Below, one piece after another: positions 16,492 through 26,429 of a stretch of 38,148 nucleotides of DNA. Source of the DNA: Planctomycetaceae bacterium. GTDB taxonomy: Bacteria; Planctomycetota; Planctomycetia; Planctomycetales; Planctomycetaceae. The notes beneath the pieces are model-generated. The model saw nothing but the letters and a program-made list of their open reading frames with translations, searched no databases and was not told the DNA's origin. A program made the translations under genes and the position numbers. Numbering within the stretch: position 1 is the stretch's first letter; each line of letters starts with the position of its first letter. The stretch covers positions 3,813 through 41,960 of the forward strand of contig JAGQPW010000036.1 of the NCBI GenBank assembly GCA_020426515.1, given 5' to 3'.

Positions 16492-16695
16492 GGCACACCA
16501 TCAGGATGAAGAGACGACACGATTCGTCGCCAAGTGCAGGGATTTGTGCCTTGAGCGTAAATGGATCATTCCATGGCGTCAAATGCTAAGATCGTCGACT
16601 CGACTTGGGACGGAATTCCATTGATTGTTGATCGTCGAACAACGAACATCGCTTCATCATGTTCCTGTCCCGCCTCTACTGAAAAGGGTGTCTTC

Positions 16696-18000
16696 GTGAA
16701 CAGTATCTTCCTGGTGACGTGCCTGCTGGCGGCTGATGTTTCTCCTCAGGCCCTGAGCTATGAAGGACAGTTGCTGCAGACGGAGCGTGGCCAGCCGGCA
16801 GTCGCCGTCAAAGAGTTCTCTGCCCGAACCGTGCTCGAACAACTCGACAGCGGAGCCTGGCAGGCGACCACGCTGGTCCAGGAGGCCAGCACTCCCCTGC
16901 CCTGGCCGGAACAGTTCACTACCCAGCAGGGGGGGGCTGCACCTGCGGTCATCGGCTATCGACACAAGGACCGCGCGTACGTGGTCTCAATGATGTTCCC
17001 GATGCTGGTCAGTCCGGAACCTCTGGCTGAAGGAGTTCGCTGGGAAGTTGAACAGGCTTCATTTGAAGTCGTCGGCAGCAGGCAGCTCGATGGAATTGAC
17101 TGCTGGGAAGTGGAAAGCGTCACCGGCCCGGCGCGACGGCACCGGATTCTCGTTCGCCAGGATTCCCCCATTGTTGAAGAACTTCGCCAGACTGTCTTCA
17201 TGGGGCAGGGAGATCGCTTTGAACTGCTGGTCCGCCGCACTGCACAGGAAGCCATTCCCGCAAACGCCTGGAAGCAGCAACAGCAACTCCAGCAGCAGTT
17301 GAGAGATTTGCAGGTGGCTCTCGACCGAAACGCCGATGATCGCGCGGCACCACTCACCGAACAGCAGGTCACCGTCGCCGCCGAGAAACTTCCAGCGCTC
17401 GTCGCTGCCGCCGAGAAGTCACCTTACGCCTCTTATCTCGCTCGCATCACCCGTGATCAGCAGGAGCGGATGCAGCGGGCTGACGAAGTTGCCCTGCTCG
17501 GCGAAAAGTTCCTGGGGCAGCCAGCTCCGAAAATCACGTTGACCAGACTGGATGGCACCGAAGCTCCGCTCGCTGCACAGACCGGCAAGGTGATTGTGTT
17601 GCACTTCTGGGGCTATCAGGATGAGCCACTGGAACAGCCCTACGGTCAGATCGGTTACCTCGATTTCCTCGCCAACAGGCATCGCCAGGAACCAGTTGCC
17701 GTGTATGGCGTCGCCGTCGACAGCCGCTTCACCAATCCGATGACCCGCGATGCCGGCATCCGCTCAGTCAAGCGGCTGATCAACTTCATGAAGCTGGGCT
17801 ATGAGGTCACGATTGATACCGGTGCCGTTCTCAACCAGTTCGGCAACCCCACCCGTCTGGGCGAAGAACTCCCCTTGTGGATCGTCATCGACCGCAATGG
17901 GAAGATCGCTCACTACCACACGGGCTACTACGACATCGATAACACTCGCGGCCTGAAAGAACTCGATGAACTGGTCAGCCGGCTCGCGAAGGGGGAGTGA
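16696..18000 (+). CDS. Exported thioredoxin-fold (redoxin-like) protein without active-site cysteines
   Basis: The GTG at 16696 follows AAAAGGG with a 7-base spacer and gives an N-terminal signal peptide (MNSIFLVTCLLAADVSPQALS); an in-frame ATG at 16561 would add 45 unlikely residues. The product is 434 residues. Residues ~25-250 form a beta-rich domain and a Gln-rich helix. The last ~160 residues look like an AhpC/TlpA-type fold: FLGQPAPKITLTRLDGTEAPL, GKVIVLHFWGYQDEPLEQPYG, VAVYGVAVDSRF, LPLWIVIDRNGKIAHYHTGY. In the position where TlpA has WCxxC, this has WGYQDE, and there is no Cys anywhere in the fold. A binding or structural role is therefore more likely than disulfide chemistry. Confidence 0.85.
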   Translation: MNSIFLVTCLLAADVSPQALSYEGQLLQTERGQPAVAVKEFSARTVLEQLDSGAWQATTLVQEASTPLPWPEQFTTQQGGAAPAVIGYRHKDRAYVVSMMFPMLVSPEPLAEGVRWEVEQASFEVVGSRQLDGIDCWEVESVTGPARRHRILVRQDSPIVEELRQTVFMGQGDRFELLVRRTAQEAIPANAWKQQQQLQQQLRDLQVALDRNADDRAAPLTEQQVTVAAEKLPALVAAAEKSPYASYLARITRDQQERMQRADEVALLGEKFLGQPAPKITLTRLDGTEAPLAAQTGKVIVLHFWGYQDEPLEQPYGQIGYLDFLANRHRQEPVAVYGVAVDSRFTNPMTRDAGIRSVKRLINFMKLGYEVTIDTGAVLNQFGNPTRLGEELPLWIVIDRNGKIAHYHTGYYDIDNTRGLKELDELVSRLAKGE

Positions 18001-18020
18001 GCGCGGAAGCCACTCATCAA

Positions 18021-19505
18021 TTACTCCCGAATCCAGATCCCCTTCCCTGTTCCGCCACGGGGAGTTGTCTGGGGGTAATCGGGATTGAGGGACAGTTCGA
18101 TGACCTTGATGTGCCGGTCAACAGGAATCGGGTGATCGATCCCCGTAGCCCGCACCTTGGAAACGCGAACATTCCGCACGGTGCAGTTACGATCGGGCGA
18201 GAAGATTTCGGTCCACCGTGTCGGATCGGCATCGCCACCCAGCCGCAGTGTCTGCGATTTCGGCCCGATCCGCAGGAGATGCCAGTCTGCGGGGAGTGGA
18301 TGGTTGAGCGTTACATCCTCGATCGTAATGCCATCAGCATTGGCGTGCAGTTCGATCATTGAGGGGCGATCAAACCGCAGTTTCTCAAAACGGATGTTCC
18401 GGAATGTCCCAATAGAGGCACTCGCATCATTCTCACGCCCCAGTTCCAGATTGGGCTGATCGTACATCTTGAACTCACGAATTCCGGAAATGTCTCGCAG
18501 CGTGATGTCGTGAATGGGGCAGTCGAGTGTTGTTCCATCATGAAACTGCTTGACACCCGGTAACATCCGAATCGCATTCTCCGGGGCTCCATCGTGATGG
18601 AACGAGCCCGCGTAGTCGCGCCCCAGAGGAGTCTGCTCATCGCCCGCACTCCCCTGCACCGCTTCGATAAGAACATGGTGAATGGGGCCAAAGCTTGGGG
18701 CATAATTTTTCCAATCCCAGGCGTTGAGCGCCACAACGTCGTCGGCCGAACGCCCGCGAATGCGGCGGATCACACCCTCACTGGCTGGTCCCTCCACCTG
18801 CACGCCACAACGTTGTGTGTCATCCAGTACGAGACCATCGACCGTGAAATTCCGGGCATTGCCCAGATGGATGGCATGCGGACCGCTTTGGCGAACGGTG
18901 ATGTTGCGGACCACAACATTTCGAACATTGTGCAGCAGGATGACTCCCGCCGTTCCAAAGACCGGATTCGCCTGTGCAGAAGCCCCGACGCGGTTCCCGT
19001 TTCGTTCACGATGAGACGTCGCCAACGTTGTCCAGATGCCGCCTTCAATGACGATGTCCTGATCAGGCTGCGTCGACTTCGGAACTGGGCGATCCACGAA
19101 GCTCACAACATGAGCGTTCCGCACCATGCAGGTGTTCGTTCCCGGCTTTAGTCGGATGACGGCGTCGCCATCTGCGGTCAGCCGCCCGCCAGACTTCAGC
19201 ACGAGTGGTCCATCGAGATAGTACGGCTCAGCACGCGCGGGAATGTGCAACGTCCCCTGCTCGTTCAGCACCGCCTGCATCGCTCCGGTCCAGATCTCAC
19301 CGCTCACGTCGCGAGTTTCCATTTCCCCGGCGGCTGTCGGCCATTGCTCCGTCCAGTTCGCCCGCTGCACCAGATGGGCGAAGTCACTCAGTGGACGGTC
19401 TTCTGCCGCTCTCAGCCGCGGCGCCAGGCTGAGGGCCAACACCGCAACGCTGAACAGGGCGACGAGGCGCCCACCTTGCTCCGACGAACGACACATACAC
19501 TTCAC
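18021..19505 (-). CDS. Secreted right-handed beta-helix protein, pectate-lyase/GH28-like
   Basis: I begin at the GTG/ATG pair (19505/19496), where a signal peptide starts (VALFSVAVLALSLAPRLRAAE); the ~150 residues upstream in frame look non-coding. The product is about 494 residues. Repeating strand patterns mark a parallel beta-helix: VILLHNVRNVVVRNITVRQS, AIHLGNARNFTVDGLVL, GVIRRIRGRSADDVVALNA, VLIEAVQG, ITIEDVTLNHPL, CTVRNVRVSKVRA. The DDVVALNAWDW segment recalls the Asp-Asp motif of GH28 polygalacturonases, but the second GH28 motif (GHG) is not obvious, so catalysis is uncertain. A role in extracellular polysaccharide binding or cleavage is inferred. Converges with the thioredoxin-fold gene; only 20 bases separate the stops. 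Confidence 0.85.
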   Translation of the reverse strand: MKCMCRSSEQGGRLVALFSVAVLALSLAPRLRAAEDRPLSDFAHLVQRANWTEQWPTAAGEMETRDVSGEIWTGAMQAVLNEQGTLHIPARAEPYYLDGPLVLKSGGRLTADGDAVIRLKPGTNTCMVRNAHVVSFVDRPVPKSTQPDQDIVIEGGIWTTLATSHRERNGNRVGASAQANPVFGTAGVILLHNVRNVVVRNITVRQSGPHAIHLGNARNFTVDGLVLDDTQRCGVQVEGPASEGVIRRIRGRSADDVVALNAWDWKNYAPSFGPIHHVLIEAVQGSAGDEQTPLGRDYAGSFHHDGAPENAIRMLPGVKQFHDGTTLDCPIHDITLRDISGIREFKMYDQPNLELGRENDASASIGTFRNIRFEKLRFDRPSMIELHANADGITIEDVTLNHPLPADWHLLRIGPKSQTLRLGGDADPTRWTEIFSPDRNCTVRNVRVSKVRATGIDHPIPVDRHIKVIELSLNPDYPQTTPRGGTGKGIWIRE

Positions 19506-19726
19506 ATATCGCCACGGTCGACCGGCAGACAAGGGGCGAGCGTGAGGGCGAACAAGGCCATCGCTGGCAGGGTAGCGAGAACGGACGTCGTGAAAACGGT
19601 GCCGGTTCATGAATGCGGTTTCTCTGGAGATTGGGGATCCAAGCGGGCGGCGAGACTGCGAGCGTACCCCTGTTCGATGAATGGAACAAGCAGAGCGTGC
19701 TTGTGGGACACCCCAATTTGAATTTC

Positions 19727-19748
19727 CGCCTGCCCCGCGTGGCAGGCG
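19727..19748. other. Perfect 8-bp hairpin
   Basis: CGCCTGCC (19727-19734), loop CCGCGT, GGCAGGCG (19741-19748). It is GC-rich and lies in non-coding DNA, 240 bases upstream of the beta-helix gene start. No T-run follows on either strand. Confidence 0.55.
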
Positions 19749-19829
19749 ATTCGGATAGCAGTTGGGAAACATCTCTGTCTGTTTATTGATGCGGGGTCTG
19801 CACATCTTGTGCGCGTAACTGCTTCGTTC

Positions 19830-19853
19830 TCTGGCAAACGCTCCGTTGCCAGA
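19830..19853. other. Perfect 8-bp hairpin
   Basis: TCTGGCAA (19830-19837), 8-base loop ACGCTCCG, TTGCCAGA (19846-19853). It lies about 80 bases from the previous hairpin, which may make them parts of one structured transcript. Confidence 0.5.
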
Positions 19854-20349
19854 CTGTGGCGATTCCAGTCCCCTGCCCCCGAGGGCTTCCCGCAATCGGT
19901 CTGCTTCAGGTGAGCGTTGGAACCCTGTCTCACAGGACATCATGGTCAACTGAAACTTCATCCGTTTCAGCGTGATTCAACTCAGTTTGTTTGCCGGCTT
20001 CGACCGGAACTGTGCGGCCGGACGCGTGCTGGCGGCCGGAGCTGAGGGAGGAGGCGTTCCGCCAATTTGTTCGGCCATGGGGATCGACAAACTTTCTCTG
20101 GCATCCGATTTGCATACTCCCCCTGAAGACCATCTCGATGTGACCGCGAGCGCTCAAGCCGTCACAACACAGGACTGATGCTTTCAGTCCGGAGTTTCTG
20201 TTCGATGCTGCTGACATCGTGGATGCCCGGAAAACTTCGCCGCCCATGTTACGGAAGACGATCACCGTCTCCGACTGCGTGCTCCCAGAACTGTTCAGCA
20301 CTCGACGTTAGTTGGTTCACATGTCATTTCATTTAATGGAGTCACTCCC

Positions 20350-21279
<930 letters not shown>

Positions 21280-21417
21280 GTGTCGCTGACTGACTCGCGG
21301 TCGATTCGTCCTCAAATTCTGGAACGCTGTTCGTACAAACTCGTCGTCCGGAGGTCGATGCACTTTCAGCAGCGGGCCTCCCGGCGATCCTGTTCTTGTG
21401 AAGGATTGGTGAAACCG

Positions 21418-21918
21418 ATGCTCCAATACATGCATGTGAAGTTTGACATATCGCTCTTACACCCTGCCTTCGGACTGGCCGTGGTGATGCTCGTTGGCTG
21501 CGGAAAGAGTGGCCCTCCGGTCGTCGAAAAACTTGTTCCAGCCGCCGTTCAGATCATGATGGATGGGAAACCGCTGGCGAATGCCACCGTGACCCTGATT
21601 CCGGTACCGGGGCAACAGGATGCGGTCAGTGCCTCGGCGGTCACGGGCGATGACGGGTACTGTGAACCCGTCTCTGCGATCCCGAGTGTTGCTCTCCATC
21701 GGTCGCGCGGCATGGTCGCCGGCAAGTACATGGTCACGGTCAGCAAGCTGTCCATGCCGGATGGATCGACACTCCCTCCCGAAACGACCGATGCCGAGGC
21801 CATGGAAAAGGGAGCCCGAGAGTCCATCCCGATCAAATACAGTCACTTTGAAAAGACGACGCTCGAAGCTGATATCAGGCCCAATGCCAACAACCTGACA
21901 TTCGATCTGAAAGGGTAA
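21418..21918 (+). CDS. Lipoprotein with carboxypeptidase-regulatory-like fold
   Basis: I start at ATG 21418; AAGGA lies 12 bases upstream, which is long, and ATG 21430 is an alternative. The N-terminus has a lipoprotein signal (FGLAVVMLVGC, lipobox LVGC), so it is probably lipid-anchored. The mature part follows the pattern of transthyretin/CarboxypepD_reg-like domains often paired with DUF1559: VQIMMDGKPLANATVTLIPV, then a Gly/Asp turn (AVTGDDGYCEP), then GMVAGKYMVTVSKL, with ESIPIKYSHFEKTTLEADI near the end. No enzyme motif is visible. It likely acts at the cell surface with the DUF1559 protein. Confidence 0.85.
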   Translation: MLQYMHVKFDISLLHPAFGLAVVMLVGCGKSGPPVVEKLVPAAVQIMMDGKPLANATVTLIPVPGQQDAVSASAVTGDDGYCEPVSAIPSVALHRSRGMVAGKYMVTVSKLSMPDGSTLPPETTDAEAMEKGARESIPIKYSHFEKTTLEADIRPNANNLTFDLKG

Positions 21919-21990
21919 TGGGGAGCGGGCTTCAGGTCTTACAGGGGGGGGGCTGCAGAACGCATTCTGACTTGCCGGGCTACAGCCCTC

Positions 21991-22761
21991 TCACGCGGCC
22001 GACCGGAAGTTTGTCTTTTCCTCGATGATCGATTCGGCATCGAAGCGATGGCCGAAGTACTTGTCGCGGGCTTCAGGGTGAGCCAGGACAGTCTGGGCAT
22101 CACCGCTGACGACGACCCGACCTGCACAGATGATGTTGCTGCGATCCACGAGCGTGAGCGTTTCACGTTCGCGGTGGTCGGTCAGCAGGATCGAGATCTG
22201 ATTGCGGTCCCGCAGTTCGGCGATGATGTCCTGAATGTCGTTGATCGTCTTGGGATCGATCCCGGTGAATGGCTCATCGAGGAGAATGATCTTGGGTTCG
22301 CTCGCCAGGCAGCGGGCGATTTCGAGCCGTCGTTTTTCGCCCCCGGAGAGCGTGGCGGAAATCTGCTTGCGGCGGTCGGTCAGTCCAAACTGCTCCAGCA
22401 GACGGTTGCCTCGTTCGATACGCTGCTTGTGGGTCAGCGGCAGGTACTCCAGAATCGCCTGCATGTTCTGTTCGACGCTGAGTTGCGTGAAAATGCTGTG
22501 CTGCTGCGGCAGATAGCCCATGCCATGGCGGGCCCGCTTGTACATGGGCCAGTTGGTTACGTCCTGGCCGTTCAGGAACACGCGGCCTTCAGTCGGGGCG
22601 ATGAGTCCGCACGCCATGCTGAAGGTGGTCGACTTCCCTGCCCCGTTGGGCCCCAGCAGGCCCACGATTTCTCCGGGCTCGACATCAAACGAAACGCCTG
22701 AGACGGCCCGCTTGCCGCCTGGGTACACCTTGACCAGATTTGTACAGCTCAAAATCGACAT
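21991..22761 (-). CDS. lptB: LPS export ABC transporter ATP-binding protein LptB
   Basis: The 256-residue product has all ABC ATPase motifs: Walker A GPNGAGKST, Q-loop LPQQHSIF, signature LSGGEKRRLEIAR, Walker B IILLDEPFTGIDP, and H-switch ILLTDHRERETL. The order GLIAPTEGRVFLNGQDVT and LLTDH..RETL is characteristic of LptB, which drives LptFG to extract lipopolysaccharide from the inner membrane and push it along the Lpt bridge. The N-terminal half is standard length. No lptA, lptC, lptF or lptG is in the window, so the gene stands apart from its partners here. Convergent with the lipoprotein gene. Confidence 0.95.
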   Translation of the reverse strand: MSILSCTNLVKVYPGGKRAVSGVSFDVEPGEIVGLLGPNGAGKSTTFSMACGLIAPTEGRVFLNGQDVTNWPMYKRARHGMGYLPQQHSIFTQLSVEQNMQAILEYLPLTHKQRIERGNRLLEQFGLTDRRKQISATLSGGEKRRLEIARCLASEPKIILLDEPFTGIDPKTINDIQDIIAELRDRNQISILLTDHRERETLTLVDRSNIICAGRVVVSGDAQTVLAHPEARDKYFGHRFDAESIIEEKTNFRSAA

Positions 22762-23009
22762 TCCGTGCCTCCCGTTCCGGCATCATGACCGCAGCGGAGA
22801 ACTGTAGGGCAAATCGCCAGAACGAGGCCAGAGGAAGTTTCCGGCTCACGGGCCAGACAAGACTTCCGGGACGGCGATAAGGCTAAAATGCGGCGTTTCA
22901 ACAGGTTCTGCCCGCACACGGACGAACGACAAGACGCACCTGACCCCTATGGCGTCGACATCATTGCCGCATGTCCTGGTCTCATGCCTCTCCCCTGCCC
23001 CGTTCCCGA

Positions 23010-26000
23010 TCAGTTGGTCAGCGGCGTGCGGCGGATGAGGTAGCTGAACAGATGGCGAATCTCGTCGTCGGAGAGTTTCTCCAACAGACCGTCGGGCATG
23101 ATTGAGGTCGACATCGCCTGCAGTACCTCGATTTCAGCCTTGTTCAGCGTGGTCGACTGATTGTTCGCTCCCCGCAAGACGACCGTGGTCGGTGATTGGT
23201 CGACAATCAGTCCGGTCAGAATGCGGCCATCTTCGAGGGCGATCTGGTACTGAGTGAACTCCTCACGAATTGCTGCGGAGGGATCGACCATGGCGAGCAG
23301 CATGAAATCCAGATTGTCCCGCTCGTAGCCGGTCAGGTTGGGACCGGTCTGGCCTCCTTCATCGAAGAGAGTGTGGCAGGTGGCGCACGTTTTCTTGAAC
23401 AGCTCGTGTCCGACATGCGGATCCGCCGCCGTTTTGCCAGGGCCGGCCCGCACCACATCGCGAATGCGCGCGATCAGTTGCTGCTTTTCTTCAGGTGTCG
23501 CTCGCGTTTTTCCCCAGTACTTGTCCAGGCGGGTTTGAATTTCTGGCACATCGTGCAGCCTCATCTGCTGCACAATATCCAGTGGCACTTCGCCCGCCTT
23601 GATGCGGAACTCGTCGATTTCCTTGAGCAGTTGTTGTGTCCAGACGGGCCTGCTGGCGAGCACTCGCAACGCCGTCCCTCGCAGGTTGTGTTCTTCGGTG
23701 ATGGTTGACTGCCAGCGGCTGCAGATCGTCTGCCCGATCTTCGGGTCATCGAAGTTCATCAGCGCGGACAACGCGACCCGTTTGACGCCTGGCGACGGAG
23801 ACCCCAGCAGTCCCAGCAGTGTTCCGAGGACCTCTGGTTTCCTGCTCTGTCCGAGCAGTTCGATGTACGCGAGTCGGGTGCCGGAATTTGCGGATTCATT
23901 TCTGACGACCTTCAACGCTTCGCCGATGGCCGCCGCATCGCCCAGTTTGATGCTCAGGACGAGGTCGGACTGACCAAGCTGCTTCTGATGTTCCATGATG
24001 CGCTGCTTGAGCACATCGGGCAGCGTCGCGATATTTCGCCCCTCGTAGGCGTCCAGAAAGCCGCTCATCAACTGTTCACGGTCTTCCGGCGTTTGCGCCA
24101 GTTCAAACAGACGTACGCAGGCTGAGAGGCTGCTGTTGGCCACCTCCGCCGAGTTCCCCTGCCCTCGTTCGGCCGCCAGAACGGATTCCAGTGCGAAGCG
24201 TTGCATCAGACGATGCAGCACCACCCGCTGTGCTCCTGGAGTTCTCCAGAGATCGGGAGATTCAAACAGGGCAACAATCTGTTCGCGCGGGCTGGGGAGT
24301 TGCTGGTCGGACTTTTCCAGTGGGACGGCTACCTGCGGGGTGAGTTGCTGGCGATCCGCCGCGCAGTGCGATTCGATGGCCCACCACAGCAGCAGCGGCA
24401 GGTGTGGATCGTCCTGGAAGTCCGCGCGAGCCAACAGGGCCGGCAACACCTGGACCGCGTCTTCCGTTGGCAGACGTCGAACCGTGGAGAGAAGCTGCGA
24501 TAACACCTGCACCTGCTGTTCATCGGTCGCCAGGCGTTGCAGGATTGATGTCAGCGGAGCGGTTGAGCGACGGCGATCACCCAGCAATCGCAGCCCCCAG
24601 CGTCGCACATCGGGTTGGGGATGGTCGAGGACCTGGGCCAGCAGTTCATCTTCCACCTGATCGGCCTGTGCCAGTGTCCACAACGCCTGTAGCGATGGTG
24701 TTTCAGGCTGGGAGTCTTGTGCCAGTGACCGCAACTGCTGAACTAACGGTTGAGCCTGCTTCTCGGGCAGGTTCTGGAGTCGCTCCGCGAGCACTCGCAC
24801 TGCTGTTTGCTGCTGCCATTTGCCCGGCGAGGAGAACAACTCGATCAGTTGGGCGTTACTGAGCCCGGAGAGATTCGTTGGCTGATCTGGAGCCCCGTTC
24901 TTTGAAACAATGCGATAGATGCGGCCTGTCGTTTTGTGCCAGGTATCCCGCGGGTCGACGTGGGACAGTCGCGTGTCGTACCAGTCCGCCAGATAGACCG
25001 CTCCATCAGGACCGACTTTGAGATCGACGGGACGGAACCAGCGGTCCGGCGTGGTGACAACTGGCGGCAGGTCTTTGGTGTGATAGGTCGATCCCATTGG
25101 TTCCAGACTGCTGGCCCACACGCGATTGTGCAGTGCGTTGGCCGCGATCACCTGCCCGCGATACCGCTCGGGCAGCGAGGCTCCCTCGTAGATCACGAAC
25201 GTCTGAGCGAAGCGGTCCTTGTCGCCTTCGTGTGGCATGTGCTCGAAGTAACCAAAGGCGTACGGATTTGTCAGCGGTCCGTGCTTGCCCCAGTTTTTCG
25301 TTCCGTAAGAGCCCTGCGGATAGAACATGCCGCGAGTGTTGCCGTGGTTGGTTCCGGAGAATAGCCGACCGCCAGCATCCACTTCGGTCGAGAACGTGTT
25401 GCCGCCCCCTTCCGCGTAGATTTCGAACACGTGGGTGCGGGGGTGGTAGCGCCAGATGCATTGACCTTCGAACTTCACGTTGCGGGTCACGCGCGAGGAG
25501 ACATTCCCGGTGGTCGTGGATCCGTTGGCCCCGTACAGCCAGCCATCAGTGCCCCAGCTGAGACTGTTGGCGACCGAATGTGTATCCTCCAAACCGAAGC
25601 CCGAGAGATGCACTTCCGGGTCTCCGTCGGGCACGGCATCGTCATCCGCATCGGGATAGAACAGCAGGTATGGCGGGTTGAGCACCCAGATTCCCCCCTG
25701 CCCCACCACAACCGAACTGGTGATGTTCAGTCCGGTGATCACATCGCGGTGCGTGTCATACTGGCCGTCGCCGTTCGTATCTTCGAAGACTGTGATCTTG
25801 TCTTTGCCGCGTGCCCCACGTGGAGGGGGCTCGGGAACTTTGTCGAACACGGCCCGCAGATGCTGGTCGTAGTGGATGACCTTGAGCCCTTCAGGAAATG
25901 GATACTGCCGGTACTGCACCACCCACAGCCGGCCTTTGGGATCGAAGTGCATGAACAAAGGCTGCTCAACAGCCGGCTCGGCTCCGACCAGTTCCATTTT

Positions 26001-26240
26001 TAGATCGTCGGGCAGAATGAACTGCGTGACCGCCGTCTCCGCAGGCGTGGGGGGAGTATCGTCCCCCAGTTCGCCGCGACCGGGGAACTCCTTCAGGATA
26101 CGTTCGACCTCGGCGTTGCCAGCCACGTTGTTGTTGGTTGGTGCCGCTGGATCAGCGGTGGGATCGGCGGCGAAAACGGAACCGGCCAGCAGCAGACACA
26201 GTCCTCCGATCTTCCAACGGGTGCAATCAGTACGCGGCAT
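23010..26240 (-). CDS. PVC-type heme-binding CxxCH protein (dehydrogenase-like propeller, HEAT repeats, cytochrome c domain)
   Basis: The ATG at 26240 is chosen because AGGGGA lies about 8 bases upstream; an in-frame ATG at 26267 has no such site. The 1076-residue product has a signal peptide (GGLCLLLAGSVFAADP), then a beta-propeller of the membrane-bound glucose/sorbosone dehydrogenase type (MHFDPKGRLWVVQYRQYP, GGIWVLNPPYLLFYPDAD, DGWLYGANGSTTTGN, RPVDLKVGPDGAVYLADWYD), then Leu-rich HEAT-type repeats, and a C-terminal cytochrome c domain with CATCH at about residues 952-956 and a likely distal Met in STSIMPDGL. Such proteins are planctomycete-specific and thought to oxidise sugars or polysaccharide breakdown products in the periplasm. 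Substrate unknown. Confidence 0.94.
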   Translation of the reverse strand: MPRTDCTRWKIGGLCLLLAGSVFAADPTADPAAPTNNNVAGNAEVERILKEFPGRGELGDDTPPTPAETAVTQFILPDDLKMELVGAEPAVEQPLFMHFDPKGRLWVVQYRQYPFPEGLKVIHYDQHLRAVFDKVPEPPPRGARGKDKITVFEDTNGDGQYDTHRDVITGLNITSSVVVGQGGIWVLNPPYLLFYPDADDDAVPDGDPEVHLSGFGLEDTHSVANSLSWGTDGWLYGANGSTTTGNVSSRVTRNVKFEGQCIWRYHPRTHVFEIYAEGGGNTFSTEVDAGGRLFSGTNHGNTRGMFYPQGSYGTKNWGKHGPLTNPYAFGYFEHMPHEGDKDRFAQTFVIYEGASLPERYRGQVIAANALHNRVWASSLEPMGSTYHTKDLPPVVTTPDRWFRPVDLKVGPDGAVYLADWYDTRLSHVDPRDTWHKTTGRIYRIVSKNGAPDQPTNLSGLSNAQLIELFSSPGKWQQQTAVRVLAERLQNLPEKQAQPLVQQLRSLAQDSQPETPSLQALWTLAQADQVEDELLAQVLDHPQPDVRRWGLRLLGDRRRSTAPLTSILQRLATDEQQVQVLSQLLSTVRRLPTEDAVQVLPALLARADFQDDPHLPLLLWWAIESHCAADRQQLTPQVAVPLEKSDQQLPSPREQIVALFESPDLWRTPGAQRVVLHRLMQRFALESVLAAERGQGNSAEVANSSLSACVRLFELAQTPEDREQLMSGFLDAYEGRNIATLPDVLKQRIMEHQKQLGQSDLVLSIKLGDAAAIGEALKVVRNESANSGTRLAYIELLGQSRKPEVLGTLLGLLGSPSPGVKRVALSALMNFDDPKIGQTICSRWQSTITEEHNLRGTALRVLASRPVWTQQLLKEIDEFRIKAGEVPLDIVQQMRLHDVPEIQTRLDKYWGKTRATPEEKQQLIARIRDVVRAGPGKTAADPHVGHELFKKTCATCHTLFDEGGQTGPNLTGYERDNLDFMLLAMVDPSAAIREEFTQYQIALEDGRILTGLIVDQSPTTVVLRGANNQSTTLNKAEIEVLQAMSTSIMPDGLLEKLSDDEIRHLFSYLIRRTPLTN

Positions 26241-26429
26241 GAATTGAGTCCCCTGGCTGTCGAGCATGGCGTGAAAATTCCGATGTCGGGATTGTCATGC
26301 ATTGCCTCCAATCGTTCAAGAAGCAACACACGACGAGGAGCCCCCAGAGAACACATTGGCCATTTGGAATGTGTCTCCGCATGGGCTACTCTGACCGGGA
26401 TTCAATCGAGTTCCAACAGGTGGTGATGC

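Larger units (their letters stand above)
19506..20349. other. Gene-free stretch of 844 bases with two perfect hairpins
   Basis: No frame here has a good start, ribosome binding site or protein-like composition. It separates two divergent genes. It holds two perfect hairpins (next entries), and near 20012-20045 the sequence GCGGCCGGA occurs twice within 30 bases. The right end is the leader of the DUF1559 gene with GGAG at 20340-20343 before its ATG. A small RNA or long regulated leader is possible. Confidence 0.45.

Noticed and set aside
16561-16695. 45-residue N-terminal extension of the thioredoxin-fold protein
   Set aside because: It would bury the signal peptide, and GTG 16696 has its own ribosome binding site.
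19506-19961. N-terminal extension of the beta-helix protein by about 150 residues
   Set aside because: Composition is Arg/Cys/Ser-rich, no ribosome binding site, and a clear signal peptide begins only at 19505/19496.
21944-21952. Run of nine G between convergent genes
   Set aside because: It lies in a 72-base intergenic gap; no coding frame is affected and no element could be linked to it.
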